From the NCBI GenBank assembly GCA_036268455.1, contig DATAUD010000062.1, positions 75,467 through 139,466 on the forward strand: 64,000 nucleotides of DNA, written 5' to 3'. Of this stretch, positions 26,660-34,276 are shown in pieces. Every line of letters starts with the position of its first letter. The stretch's first letter is position 1. This DNA comes from DATAUD01 sp036268455 (GTDB lineage Bacteria > Verrucomicrobiota > Verrucomicrobiia > Limisphaerales > Palsa-1400). Made by a program: the position numbers and the translations under genes. Below the pieces are notes generated by a model. The model was given only the letters and a program-made list of their open reading frames with translations, made no database searches and was not told where the DNA came from.

Positions 26660-28021
26660 CTACAGCGTCCTAATTACGGGATCGCCGATGCCGCTGAACG
26701 GATAGTGACGGCATGCGACTCCGCGGAGCGACGAGAACATTTCGCTTCTTGACAATGTAAGATCGCTGCCCTTGAAAGAAAGATATGCTGGCTGCGTCGT
26801 TTTCCCCGACCAATCCGTGAACATATCGACGGCCATCCCAACGGCCGCGGAGCAAAGCACGCCATTTGACCAGACGACCTGCGGTTTGGCGCCAGCCGCG
26901 CCGTATTTCTTTGCCTCTTCGCCCAAGACGGATTCGTTCAGAAATCCGACGCAATGCATGCATGGGAATCCCGGCATCGACACAATGACCTGGCCGTCGA
27001 TTTCATGCCCGCCGCCACCTGTCTCATGCACGTCCATTCCAACGTCAACATAAGGAACCATCACCCTCCGGCAAAACGCTTCCAGGTCACGTCTTGCGGC
27101 GTAAGTGTCAACACAACCAAACACAATGTCGCAACAAGCCAGCCTCGCCGTCATATCCTCCCACCTTGAACCGTCACCCACGATTTGGGCGTCGCCATGA
27201 AGCTTCTCGACCACACGCCGAGCGATTTCAGTTTTCAGGCGTTTCGCTCTCACATCGGCGCGAGTGCCCAAAACCAGACGATTTAGGTTGCTGTCGGCGA
27301 TTCTGTCGTAATCACAGAAGACAAAGTTCTTGAATCCAACGTGCGCCAACTGTTGGACTATATGCGAGCCCCCGCCGCCAAGTCCGATAATCCCGACTTT
27401 GACGTAGGCGATAATGCTGTCGGAATTGGGTCCAAGAAAACTCTGGCGCGAATAACGGCTATTCCGCCTTTTTTTCGCCAAAAGCGATTTCAGTCCTGCG
27501 AGCGCACCGTTTGGCTGCGCCTCTCGGCGATTGACGACTGTGGGAAATCCGACAATTGAAACTGGTGGAACCGAAGTAATCGCCCCATCGACGGGCGAGA
27601 GCACGGACCCGTGCGCGTCACATTCCCCAAGGATTATCCATCCATGCGCTTCCGCCCCGTTGGCGTTTCGCAACCCGCGCGCCAGCGGTGGCAACTCGCT
27701 TTCGTCCGTTCTGCTGGGGACAGGCAATCCCGCGCTTCCATGCAAGTGGACATGCAATTGACCCACGGAATCATTGATGGAGCGGGACATCGCAGTCGTG
27801 ACAGCCAAGGATCCAATTCGTGCCCCAACCGTGTGATCGTCCACATAGTGGTCATCGTTGACCGTGTCGTATTCGATACAATGCACTAGGTTGGTGTCGC
27901 CCAGCCGGGTGCAACGTGTGGAGAAGAACCCAACACGCTCACCAGCAAACCGATGAGGGCGCCGCAGGTCCCTTTTGGCCCGCTCATGGATTTCACGTGG
28001 AATTTTTATGACCATCTTCAT
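26660..28021 (-). CDS. JAMM/JAB protease-E1 (ThiF-fold) fusion of a ubiquitin-like system
   Basis: A 453-residue fusion. The N-terminal domain (about 1-150) is a JAMM/JAB metalloprotease: catalytic Glu28 in AGERVGFF and the zinc motif H92-x-H94-x8-S103-x2-D106. The C-terminal domain (about 200-450) is an E1/ThiF adenylation domain with the nucleotide loop VGIIGLGGGGSH (213-219 core), an acidic strand FCDYDRIADSNLNR, the DTYAARRDLE region and a CMHC pair (354/357). In such systems JAB trims or removes the ubiquitin-like protein and E1 adenylates its C-terminal glycine. The start ATG overlaps the E2-like stop (ATGA). The E1 catalytic cysteine is not obvious. Confidence 0.85.
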   Translation of the reverse strand: MKMVIKIPREIHERAKRDLRRPHRFAGERVGFFSTRCTRLGDTNLVHCIEYDTVNDDHYVDDHTVGARIGSLAVTTAMSRSINDSVGQLHVHLHGSAGLPVPSRTDESELPPLARGLRNANGAEAHGWIILGECDAHGSVLSPVDGAITSVPPVSIVGFPTVVNRREAQPNGALAGLKSLLAKKRRNSRYSRQSFLGPNSDSIIAYVKVGIIGLGGGGSHIVQQLAHVGFKNFVFCDYDRIADSNLNRLVLGTRADVRAKRLKTEIARRVVEKLHGDAQIVGDGSRWEDMTARLACCDIVFGCVDTYAARRDLEAFCRRVMVPYVDVGMDVHETGGGGHEIDGQVIVSMPGFPCMHCVGFLNESVLGEEAKKYGAAGAKPQVVWSNGVLCSAAVGMAVDMFTDWSGKTTQPAYLSFKGSDLTLSRSEMFSSLRGVACRHYPFSGIGDPVIRTL

Positions 28022-28365
28022 TTTTTGAACGCCCGGAGATGGGATAGCAGCATCTCCAGAAACGTTTGATTTTGTGCTTGGGTGTTCCAGGAAACCGCCC
28101 ACCATTTTCGCCCGGCAATAATTACGCCGGCGGCGTTCCAATTTTGACCGGGACCAGTGTGCGTGACCAGCGCCGACAGGAACAGCCGCGAAGAGTAATT
28201 GTCCCGAAGAGTGGGGCAGAGCAAGCCGTCGACTGACGCCGGGCTGCACCCTTCCGGCAGCATCAACGGAGATATGAGGACGAACTCGACGCCGCCATCC
28301 GCCAACATGCTCAAACAGGGATAAAACCCTTTGAGCTGTTCGACCTGCTTTGGGTCGAGAGGCAT
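28018..28365 (-). CDS. E2-like conjugating protein (prokaryotic E2 family)
   Basis: A 115-residue protein resembling the prokaryotic E2 family E found beside multi-ubiquitin genes: FVLISPLMLPEGCSPASVDGLLCP matches the strand-loop-strand start of that fold, and a Trp-rich segment RKWWAVSWNTQAQNQTF comes late. Cysteines at 17, 40 and 50 are candidates for a catalytic residue, but none stands in a canonical E2 context. The start ATG 28365 is one base after the stop of the ubiquitin-like gene, and the end overlaps the JAB-E1 gene. Family call rests mainly on pattern and on operon position. Confidence 0.7.
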   Translation of the reverse strand: MPLDPKQVEQLKGFYPCLSMLADGGVEFVLISPLMLPEGCSPASVDGLLCPTLRDNYSSRLFLSALVTHTGPGQNWNAAGVIIAGRKWWAVSWNTQAQNQTFLEMLLSHLRAFKK

Positions 28366-28366
28366 G

Positions 28367-28837
28367 CTACGAGCTGCCTCCCGTCGGGCGATGGCTGGCG
28401 AAGATTTCGGCACCGTGAATCTGGACGTGGCCGTTATTCGGCAAATCGACGAACGCGCCATTCTTGAATTCACTGAGCACCTCATCGGCCGGAACCTGTC
28501 CCAAGTGCCGAATATGTTCGACCGAATTTTTTCCCGGATGCGTATGGTACTCCTTAGTGTTGATTTTTATTCCCACAACCTTTGGCTTGCTAACAAACGC
28601 CTCGCCCCCATGGATTTCGACGGCTCCATCGTCCGCTAAACGATGAAGGTGACCATGGACCTCCTGCTCCAGCATGTCTCCAGCGCCTATCCCGGCAAGA
28701 TGTTTCAGGTGTTCGACGCTTGCGGGACTTGGATGGACCTCGTATAGCTTGGCGTTGATGGTGATTTTCGCCTTTTGTTTGTGCGGCTTTTCATCCGCCC
28801 GTTCGTGCGCCGTTGGCGCGTTGGCTGTCGGTATCAT
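28367..28837 (-). CDS. Tandem ubiquitin-like (multi-ubiquitin domain) protein
   Basis: A 156-residue protein with two similar beta-grasp units: residues about 22-86 (KITINAKLYEVHPSPASVEHLKHLAG) and 87-150 (GIKINTKEYHTHPGKNSVEHIRHLGQ). They share the I-N-x-K-x-Y-x-x-H-P start and the V-E-H-x-(K/R)-H-L helix. The C-terminus is RPTGGSS: a Gly153-Gly154 pair followed by two serines, as in ubiquitin precursors that need trimming. A good ribosome site AAAGGAG lies 10 bases before the ATG. It is the first gene of a tight three-gene operon with E2-like and JAB-E1 genes, so it is the likely protein tag. Confidence 0.85.
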   Translation of the reverse strand: MIPTANAPTAHERADEKPHKQKAKITINAKLYEVHPSPASVEHLKHLAGIGAGDMLEQEVHGHLHRLADDGAVEIHGGEAFVSKPKVVGIKINTKEYHTHPGKNSVEHIRHLGQVPADEVLSEFKNGAFVDLPNNGHVQIHGAEIFASHRPTGGSS

Positions 28838-28897
28838 TTGCTCTAAACTCCTTTCGGAGCGTTGTTCTGGCCCGCGTTCTCCCGATCACGTTGACGG

Positions 28898-28911
28898 GTT
28901 CTTCAGCGAAC
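28898..28911. promoter_or_regulatory. Operator half-match GTTC-N6-GAAC
   Basis: GTTCTTCAGCGAAC carries the same GTTC/GAAC arms as the two 16-bp sites nearby but with a 6-base spacer. It covers the expected transcription start of the ubiquitin-like operon. It may be a weaker auxiliary site. Confidence 0.4.
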
Positions 28912-28917
28912 AGAACC

Positions 28918-28946
28918 ATCGTAGTTCTTTTTACGGAACTTGGCAA
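28918..28946 (-). promoter_or_regulatory. Predicted promoter of the ubiquitin-like operon
   Basis: On the minus strand TTGCCA (28946-28941), a 17-base spacer and TACGAT (28923-28918) form a sigma-70-like promoter. The 16-bp GTTC-N8-GAAC operator fills nearly the whole spacer, so a bound repressor would block RNA polymerase. Confidence 0.55.
28924..28939. promoter_or_regulatory. 16-bp operator GTTC-N8-GAAC (ubiquitin-like operon side)
   Basis: GTTCTTTTTACGGAAC, an inverted repeat with arms GTTC/GAAC spaced by 8 bases. It matches the second site at 29000-29015 in arms and spacing. It is placed between the -35 and -10 elements of the minus-strand promoter. The likely binder is the XRE protein encoded next door. 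Confidence 0.55.
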
Positions 28947-28982
28947 TCGTATTTTTTTATTAACAAAACCTCCGAAATTAGG

Positions 28983-29011
28983 TAGACAGATACCTGGAAG
29001 TTCGCTATAAA
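28983..29011 (+). promoter_or_regulatory. Predicted promoter of the XRE-ImmA operon
   Basis: TAGACA (28983-28988), a 17-base spacer and TATAAA (29006-29011) form a plausible sigma-70-like promoter 27 bases before the XRE start codon. The -10 element lies inside the second 16-bp operator, which implies autoregulation. Confidence 0.5.
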
Positions 29012-29015
29012 GAAC
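29000..29015. promoter_or_regulatory. 16-bp operator GTTC-N8-GAAC (XRE side)
   Basis: GTTCGCTATAAAGAAC has the same arms and spacing as the site at 28924-28939 and overlaps the -10 hexamer of the plus-strand promoter. Two equal sites, one in each divergent promoter, suggest one repressor controls both operons. Confidence 0.55.
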
Positions 29016-29037
29016 AAGAAACCTTCTACCACTCATT

Positions 29038-29445
29038 ATGAAAAACATCGGCGGTTCTATTCGGGCCCTGCGTCAAGAAAAGCAGATGACCCTGCCTTCT
29101 CTGGCGGAAAAGGCCGACATATCTAAGGGGCTACTGTCCACTATAGAAACGAGCGCGGATGCGAACCCGTCGCTATCCACGCTATACAAAATCGCCGAAG
29201 CTCTGGAGGTCCCCCTCTCTGACATTCTCGCTACTGAGAAGGCCCAGTTATCGCGGATTGTGCCAAAGGAACCCCCCCATTGGCAAAAAGGCTTGATCGC
29301 GTTTCTTGCCAGTCAAGGCAAGGAACCGGACCAAAACATTCTTGAAGCCATGTATGTGATGCGCAACCGAAAGTTAGGCAAATCAAACGACTTGGAGGCT
29401 TGGAAGTTCCTCTATCAGAGCATCGAAAACAGTTTCAAAAAGTAG
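29038..29445 (+). CDS. XRE-family repressor
   Basis: A 135-residue regulator with an N-terminal helix-turn-helix of the Cro/CI type: SIRALRQEKQMTLPSLAEKADISKGLLSTIETSADANPSLSTLYKIAEAL (about residues 7-55). The C-terminal part is helical (PHWQKGLIAFLASQGKEPDQ) and could dimerise or contact the metallopeptidase. It is followed after 22 bases by an ImmA/IrrE-type gene. In the ImmR-ImmA pair of ICEBs1 the peptidase cleaves the repressor to switch on the element; the same logic is likely here. Matched operators flank its own start and the divergent operon promoter. Confidence 0.88.
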   Translation: MKNIGGSIRALRQEKQMTLPSLAEKADISKGLLSTIETSADANPSLSTLYKIAEALEVPLSDILATEKAQLSRIVPKEPPHWQKGLIAFLASQGKEPDQNILEAMYVMRNRKLGKSNDLEAWKFLYQSIENSFKK

Positions 29446-29467
29446 TCTTTTTGTTATTCTGCCTCGC

Positions 29468-30385
29468 ATGCCCACCCATGGAGCGGTTGTGTCACGGAAA
29501 AAGCACGGGTCAGTCTTGAGGTTATTGGAGTCGCATCCGGGCGAACGGAACCCAAAAGATATTATTCGCCGTTTGGCACGGGCCAAAGTCGATCAGGCGA
29601 GGAAACACGGCTGGGAGGGTCCGCCATTCTGTCCGAAAATGTTCACGAGCATTTTTGGCATCCGATGCAAAGAGGTCCATCACGATTTGCACTGCGAGGG
29701 TAGGCTGTTGCCGTACCCGGATGGCCGCCTATGGATCGAGTACCAGGCTGGCCGCATGATTGAACGGCAAAGATTCACGATCTTTCATGAATTCGCTCAC
29801 ACCCTATTTCCGGACTTCTGTCAATTCCTGCCTCATCATCAATCCGCCTCCACGACGGAGGACGATCTCGACTATGAATTTGAAAACCTTTGCGATATTG
29901 CTGCGGCCGAGATGCTGCTGCCACACGAAGATTTCATATCGGATGTCCAAAAGCTTTCCTGGCTTGGATTTGAAGCAGTGCACAATCTACGCCACCGATA
30001 CGTTGCTTCAATCGACGCGACTGTGTATCGCCTAATCGACCTGGCCAAGACAGTTTCAACCTCCGTCGTTTTTCTGACCGATGTCAAAGGGAGCCATCCC
30101 GGCAGAGGGCCATTGTGGGTTAAATCATGTCGCCCAAACTCTATGTTCAAGGGTTATGTCCTACCGGGGACCCAGCCCCCAGCCTCATCCATTACAGTCC
30201 GCTGTCTGATACAGAATATCGGCACCACCGCCCCGGTTCCGGAAACGTGGTGGATCAAAGGCAGACCCAGAACTTATCTCGTGCAAGCGGCAAGATTGCC
30301 GACGATTTCAAGCAGCCCGGAATACCCAAAAGTTGCAGCTTTGCTGTTTCCAGTAAGTTACGCTAGGAACTGGATCGGCAACTAA
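29468..30385 (+). CDS. ImmA/IrrE-family metallopeptidase
   Basis: A 305-residue zinc peptidase with the gluzincin motif HEFAH at 107-111 and the third ligand Glu148 in CDIAAAEMLLP, the ImmA/IrrE arrangement. The N-terminal region (PKDIIRRLARAKVDQARKHGWEGPPFCP) is the usual helical start. The C-terminal 110 residues form an extra domain with no family I recognise; it could sense a signal, as the GAF-like domain does in IrrE. It is cotranscribed with the XRE gene and is predicted to cleave that repressor, releasing the divergent ubiquitin-like operon. Cleavage is inference from family precedent. Confidence 0.85.
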   Translation: MPTHGAVVSRKKHGSVLRLLESHPGERNPKDIIRRLARAKVDQARKHGWEGPPFCPKMFTSIFGIRCKEVHHDLHCEGRLLPYPDGRLWIEYQAGRMIERQRFTIFHEFAHTLFPDFCQFLPHHQSASTTEDDLDYEFENLCDIAAAEMLLPHEDFISDVQKLSWLGFEAVHNLRHRYVASIDATVYRLIDLAKTVSTSVVFLTDVKGSHPGRGPLWVKSCRPNSMFKGYVLPGTQPPASSITVRCLIQNIGTTAPVPETWWIKGRPRTYLVQAARLPTISSSPEYPKVAALLFPVSYARNWIGN

Positions 30386-30621
30386 TTTAGCCCCCGCACC
30401 GCCGCCACAATCCCCCTCAGACTGCATCCGATTCAGACACAGAGGCAGGACAGACAAGGCGGCCCGGGACGATCCAGTTGTCCAAATCCGAACCAATTGC
30501 AATCGTTGTTAGCCTTGATTGAAAAACTGTAGCGAACTTTAATTGAATGTGGCGTACTTTGAATGTGTGTAGTTTCCTTAATTGAAACGGGACATCTCCG
30601 AACTCTATTTGTGCCAGAGGT
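30386..30621. other. Intergenic stretch with degenerate tandem repeats
   Basis: No gene seen in these 236 bases. Positions about 30529-30590 hold three imperfect copies of a unit of roughly 20 bases, beginning GTAGCGAACTTTAATTGAAT, GTGGCGTACTTTGAATGT and GTAGTTTCCTTAATTGAAAC. This lies between the regulated island and the housekeeping gene glmS, so it may mark an old insertion border. The 13-mer GAATGTGTGTAGT inside it recurs at 47292. Confidence 0.4.
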
Positions 30622-32475
30622 CTATTCCACCGTCACGCTTTTTGCCAGATTCCGCGGTTTGTCAACGTCGCATCCGCGCGCGACGGCGATGTAGTAGGCG
30701 AAAAGTTGCAGTGGCACTGTGGCGAGAATCGGATAAAGGGCCTCCAGGGTTCGCGGCAAATAAATCACGTCGTCGGCTTTGTTCGCGATTTCGGTGTCAC
30801 CCTCGGTGGCGACCGCGATGATTGGGCCTTTGCGGGCGCGGATCATCGCGAGATTCGCAAGCGTTTTCTCATACATCGGGTCTTGTGGGATGACGAAGAC
30901 GGTCGGGGTGTTGGAATCGACCAGCGCAATGGGGCCGTGCTTCATCTCTGCGGCGGAATAGCCTTCGGCGTGGATATACGAAATCTCTTTGAGCTTCAAC
31001 GCGCCTTCCAGCGCAATCGGGAAATTGTAGCCGCGGCTGAGGAAAAAGAAATCGCGCGCTTGGGCGTATTTGAGGGCCAGCTTGTGAATGACCGGCGCAT
31101 TCGCCAACAAAGCTTCGATCTGCTTGGGCAATGCTTCCAATCCCCGCAAAATTTCCAGAGCGCGATGAACTGAAAGCATCCGCATCCGTCCCAAATGCAC
31201 AGCCAGCAACGAAAGGATTGCGAGCATCGAGACGAACGCCTTGGTCGAAGCGACCCCGATCTCCGGGCCGGCGTGCATGTAAATTCCGCCGTCGGCTTCC
31301 CTGGCGACGGTGCTGCCAACGACATTGCAAATGGACAGGACGCGATGGCCCCGGCGCTTGGCTTCGCGCAACGCGCCCAGAGTGTCAGCGGTCTCGCCGG
31401 ATTGCGAGATGACCAGTAGGACGGTGTCGCGTTCCAGCGGGGCGTTGCGAGTGTAGAACTCATGCGCGAATTCCACTTCAACCGGCAAATGCGCCAATTC
31501 CTCGATCAAATATTCGCCCAGGAGCGCGGCGTGCCAGCTTGTTCCAGTGGCGGCGATGACGATTCGCCCAATGCCGCGCAATTCTGACGCCGTCATGTTC
31601 AACCCGCCGAAGCGTGTTGTGACGCCTTCGAAATCAAGCCGGCCGCGAAGCGCGTTCTCAACGGTGCGGGGCTGCTCGAATATTTCCTTGAGCATGAAAT
31701 GCGGAAATTCTCCCCGCTCGGCGTCTTGCGCTTCAAATTCCAGGCGGCTGATTTGGACCTTCGCGGTGTCCGACCCAAGATTTTGCACGTCAAAACGCTC
31801 GCTCGTAATCGTCGCGACATCGTAATCGTTGAGATAGACGGCCTGGCGGGTGTGGGCAACGATGGCATTGGCGTCGCTGGCCAGAAAATTTTCGCCTTCG
31901 CCCACGCCGATAATCAAGGGAGAACCGCGCCGCGCGCCAATCATGACTTCCGGCTGGCCGGCATGGACAACCGCAATCCCGTAAGTTCCAATAATTTCCC
32001 GCAAAGCGTCGCAGACAGCCTGCGTCAAAGATTTCGCGCCATTTTTAGACTGGCCGGCTTCGTAGAATTCTCCGATCAAATGCGCCAGTACCTCGGTATC
32101 GGTGGCCGACACGAACGTATGGCCTTTGGCCACCAGCTTTTGCCTGAGGCGATCGCAATTCTCTATGACACCGTTGTGGACCACGGCGATCTTGCCCGAT
32201 TGATCGAGATGCGGATGGGAATTTTCGTCGGAAGGCGGCCCGTGAGTGGCCCATCGGGTGTGGCCGATGCCGGTTGAGCCGGATGCGGGATCCAGATCGA
32301 CAAGGGCCGCCAATCCATTGTCAATGTTGCCCTTTTTCTTACGGATGTGCAGTTGGCTGTCATTGAGGACGGCGATTCCCGCGCTGTCATAGCCGCGATA
32401 TTGCAGTCGGCGCAGTCCCTCGATAAGGATCGGAGTGGCGTCTTTTTTCCCAATATATCCGATAATACCGCACAT
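30622..32475 (-). CDS. glmS: Glutamine-fructose-6-phosphate aminotransferase (isomerising)
   Basis: Makes glucosamine-6-phosphate from fructose-6-phosphate and glutamine, the first step to UDP-GlcNAc. Residues 1-230 are the class II glutamine amidotransferase domain: MCGIIGYIG with nucleophile Cys2, and the RWATHGPPSDENSHPH loop. Two SIS domains follow (about 285-420 and 455-600) with ATGTSWHAALLGEYLIEEL, ISQSGETADTL and EGALKLKEISYIHAEGY. The C-terminus LAKSVTVE is the conserved tail that links the domains. At 617 residues it is full length. It is divergent from upp. I see no glmS ribozyme in the short upstream gap. Confidence 0.97.
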   Translation of the reverse strand: MCGIIGYIGKKDATPILIEGLRRLQYRGYDSAGIAVLNDSQLHIRKKKGNIDNGLAALVDLDPASGSTGIGHTRWATHGPPSDENSHPHLDQSGKIAVVHNGVIENCDRLRQKLVAKGHTFVSATDTEVLAHLIGEFYEAGQSKNGAKSLTQAVCDALREIIGTYGIAVVHAGQPEVMIGARRGSPLIIGVGEGENFLASDANAIVAHTRQAVYLNDYDVATITSERFDVQNLGSDTAKVQISRLEFEAQDAERGEFPHFMLKEIFEQPRTVENALRGRLDFEGVTTRFGGLNMTASELRGIGRIVIAATGTSWHAALLGEYLIEELAHLPVEVEFAHEFYTRNAPLERDTVLLVISQSGETADTLGALREAKRRGHRVLSICNVVGSTVAREADGGIYMHAGPEIGVASTKAFVSMLAILSLLAVHLGRMRMLSVHRALEILRGLEALPKQIEALLANAPVIHKLALKYAQARDFFFLSRGYNFPIALEGALKLKEISYIHAEGYSAAEMKHGPIALVDSNTPTVFVIPQDPMYEKTLANLAMIRARKGPIIAVATEGDTEIANKADDVIYLPRTLEALYPILATVPLQLFAYYIAVARGCDVDKPRNLAKSVTVE

Positions 32476-32578
32476 AAATGCGACAGGAGAATGGGGTATT
32501 TTCCGCCAGATTCAAGCTCGCAAATGGCGCCCGGCGAAGGTACGGTGCGGGCATTATTTCAGCGGATTATAAACTGCT

Positions 32579-33205
32579 ATGAAGAACCTGGTCATCGTGG
32601 ATCACCCCTTGGTCCGACATAATTTGACGCGCCTGCGGGACAAAAATACCCAGCATTTAGAGTTTCGCCGGTTGCTGGGCGAGATTTCCCTCCTGATGTC
32701 CTACGAAATCGCGCGAAGCTTTGAAACGCGTGATGTCCAAATTCAAACGCCTCTTGAGTCCACAACCGGAACCTGCCTGACTCACGAGGTCGCGTTGATT
32801 CCCGTCCTCCGCGCGGGACTGGGAATGTTGGAGCCGATTCTCAAAATCCTTCCCAACGCTCGCGTCGGTTTCATTGGATTGAAGCGCGATGAGACGACTC
32901 TGGAGGCGGCGTGCTATTACGAAAGTTTTCCCAAAAATCTGGGCGATTACGAAGTCGTGCTGATCGATCCGATGCTCGCGACCGGCGGCACGGTATCCTC
33001 TTCGATGGCGTTGCTGGGCAAGTACGGCGCGAAGCGGGTGAAGTTGCTCAGTCTGTTGGCTTCGCCGGAAGGAATCGAGCACGTCCACGAAAGATTTCCC
33101 TCTCTTGTCATCTACACGGCGGCGGTCGATCGTGGTTTGAACGAGAAAGGCTACATCATGCCCGGCCTGGGCGACGCTGGCGACAGGCTGTTTGGAACAG
33201 CCTGA
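32579..33205 (+). CDS. upp: Uracil phosphoribosyltransferase
   Basis: Pyrimidine salvage enzyme converting uracil and PRPP to UMP. At 208 residues it is the normal length. The PRPP-binding loop VVLIDPMLATGGTVSSSM and the uracil-binding C-terminal YIMPGLGDAGDRLFGT are intact, as are PVLRAGLGMLEPI and the GFIGLKRDETT strand. It starts ATG, about 100 bases from the divergent glmS start. No uracil permease gene is adjacent. Confidence 0.97.
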   Translation: MKNLVIVDHPLVRHNLTRLRDKNTQHLEFRRLLGEISLLMSYEIARSFETRDVQIQTPLESTTGTCLTHEVALIPVLRAGLGMLEPILKILPNARVGFIGLKRDETTLEAACYYESFPKNLGDYEVVLIDPMLATGGTVSSSMALLGKYGAKRVKLLSLLASPEGIEHVHERFPSLVIYTAAVDRGLNEKGYIMPGLGDAGDRLFGTA

Positions 33206-33217
33206 GTAACGTCTCGC

Positions 33218-34276
33218 TTACCGCCAATCTCCCCAGTCCTCCTGGGTTTGTTCCTCCATGGCGAGGGCCGACTTGTAAAGCCAGTGCGCCGGCTTTTGCC
33301 GAAGATTTTTTCTGATCTCGGCGCCCTTTCCGCTGCCAAGATGAATATTCGCCGTTTCCCATCCCATCGCATAGAGCAGTTTTAGCTCGTCCCGCTCTTT
33401 CGGCAGGTGAGTCAATTCGAGCCGAAAACAATCCGGCGACAAGCGGCGGACATTCCATCGCCCCTGGATTTTCCAATACGGATCATGCGCCCGAATCGCG
33501 CGGTTAAGTATGTCAGTAATAAAAAGAGGACCCGTTTTCCCGCCTCGCGCAAAAAAGCAAGCGGAAGGCGCCCACGCTTTGGCCTCGCGCGCGATGCTTC
33601 CCCCTTCCCATACGCCAACACCGGTGAATCGTTCCCGCCCGAGACTGCCCAAACCGGCGATTCGATGCCCAAAGCGCAGCCGGATGTTTTCCGCGGGAAG
33701 GATGGACCGCACGGCGTCAAGGACATCGCGTTTGACGGGACTTTTCAACGGCACAAGCCGCGTGAATTTTTCCCAAAATCGTTCGGGCTGTTTGAGTCTA
33801 TGAATCACCATCTCACGCAACGGCGTGTCGTGATCCACCAGCACGAAGGCCTTCCCGCCGGCCTTGAGCGATTCGTCGTAGCCGCGCAAAATCTCCTCTG
33901 AGGCGCGCTTGGCCGGCGTGTTCAATTCCTTGTGGGCAAGCAAAGCGCTGGTGGCCAGGCGAATCAAATCGTTGGTGTACGGCATCGGATGGGTTTCGTC
34001 GTAATCGTTGACACCCCAAACCAGCCGTCCTTCTTTGTCCCTCCAGGTTCCAAAATTTTCGACGTGAAGATCGCCCACGGAAAGGACAACCGGCCCGCTC
34101 GCGAGTTTCCCGCACGCCTCCACCCAAACCTGCGCCCAGCGATAAAACGTCGCGCGCAAAAAGAAAAACGGATCCTCCCGCATTCGCTGATGCTTGAGTT
34201 TGAGGTCCTCCTTCAACAACGGAATTTGCGCGGCCAGCCAGGCTTCGTATTGCGTTGTCGCCTGACGGACGTTCAC
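33218..34276 (-). CDS. DUF2252 kinase-fold protein
   Basis: A 352-residue DUF2252 protein. This family has a protein-kinase/aminoglycoside-phosphotransferase-like fold with unknown substrate. The catalytic-loop motif reads LSVGDLHVENFGTWRD, followed by the metal-binding segment WGVNDYDETHPMPY. These are the usual DUF2252 signatures. The GTG start at 34276 overlaps the valS stop codon (GTGA), so translation is coupled to valyl-tRNA synthetase; the longer upstream frame encodes an unrelated basic segment. The link to valS is probably positional. Confidence 0.85.
   Translation of the reverse strand: MNVRQATTQYEAWLAAQIPLLKEDLKLKHQRMREDPFFFLRATFYRWAQVWVEACGKLASGPVVLSVGDLHVENFGTWRDKEGRLVWGVNDYDETHPMPYTNDLIRLATSALLAHKELNTPAKRASEEILRGYDESLKAGGKAFVLVDHDTPLREMVIHRLKQPERFWEKFTRLVPLKSPVKRDVLDAVRSILPAENIRLRFGHRIAGLGSLGRERFTGVGVWEGGSIAREAKAWAPSACFFARGGKTGPLFITDILNRAIRAHDPYWKIQGRWNVRRLSPDCFRLELTHLPKERDELKLLYAMGWETANIHLGSGKGAEIRKNLRQKPAHWLYKSALAMEEQTQEDWGDWR

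Noticed and set aside
32476..32578. Possible glmS ribozyme upstream of glmS
   Set aside because: The gap is only about 100 bases, is shared with divergent upp, and I see no ribozyme core.
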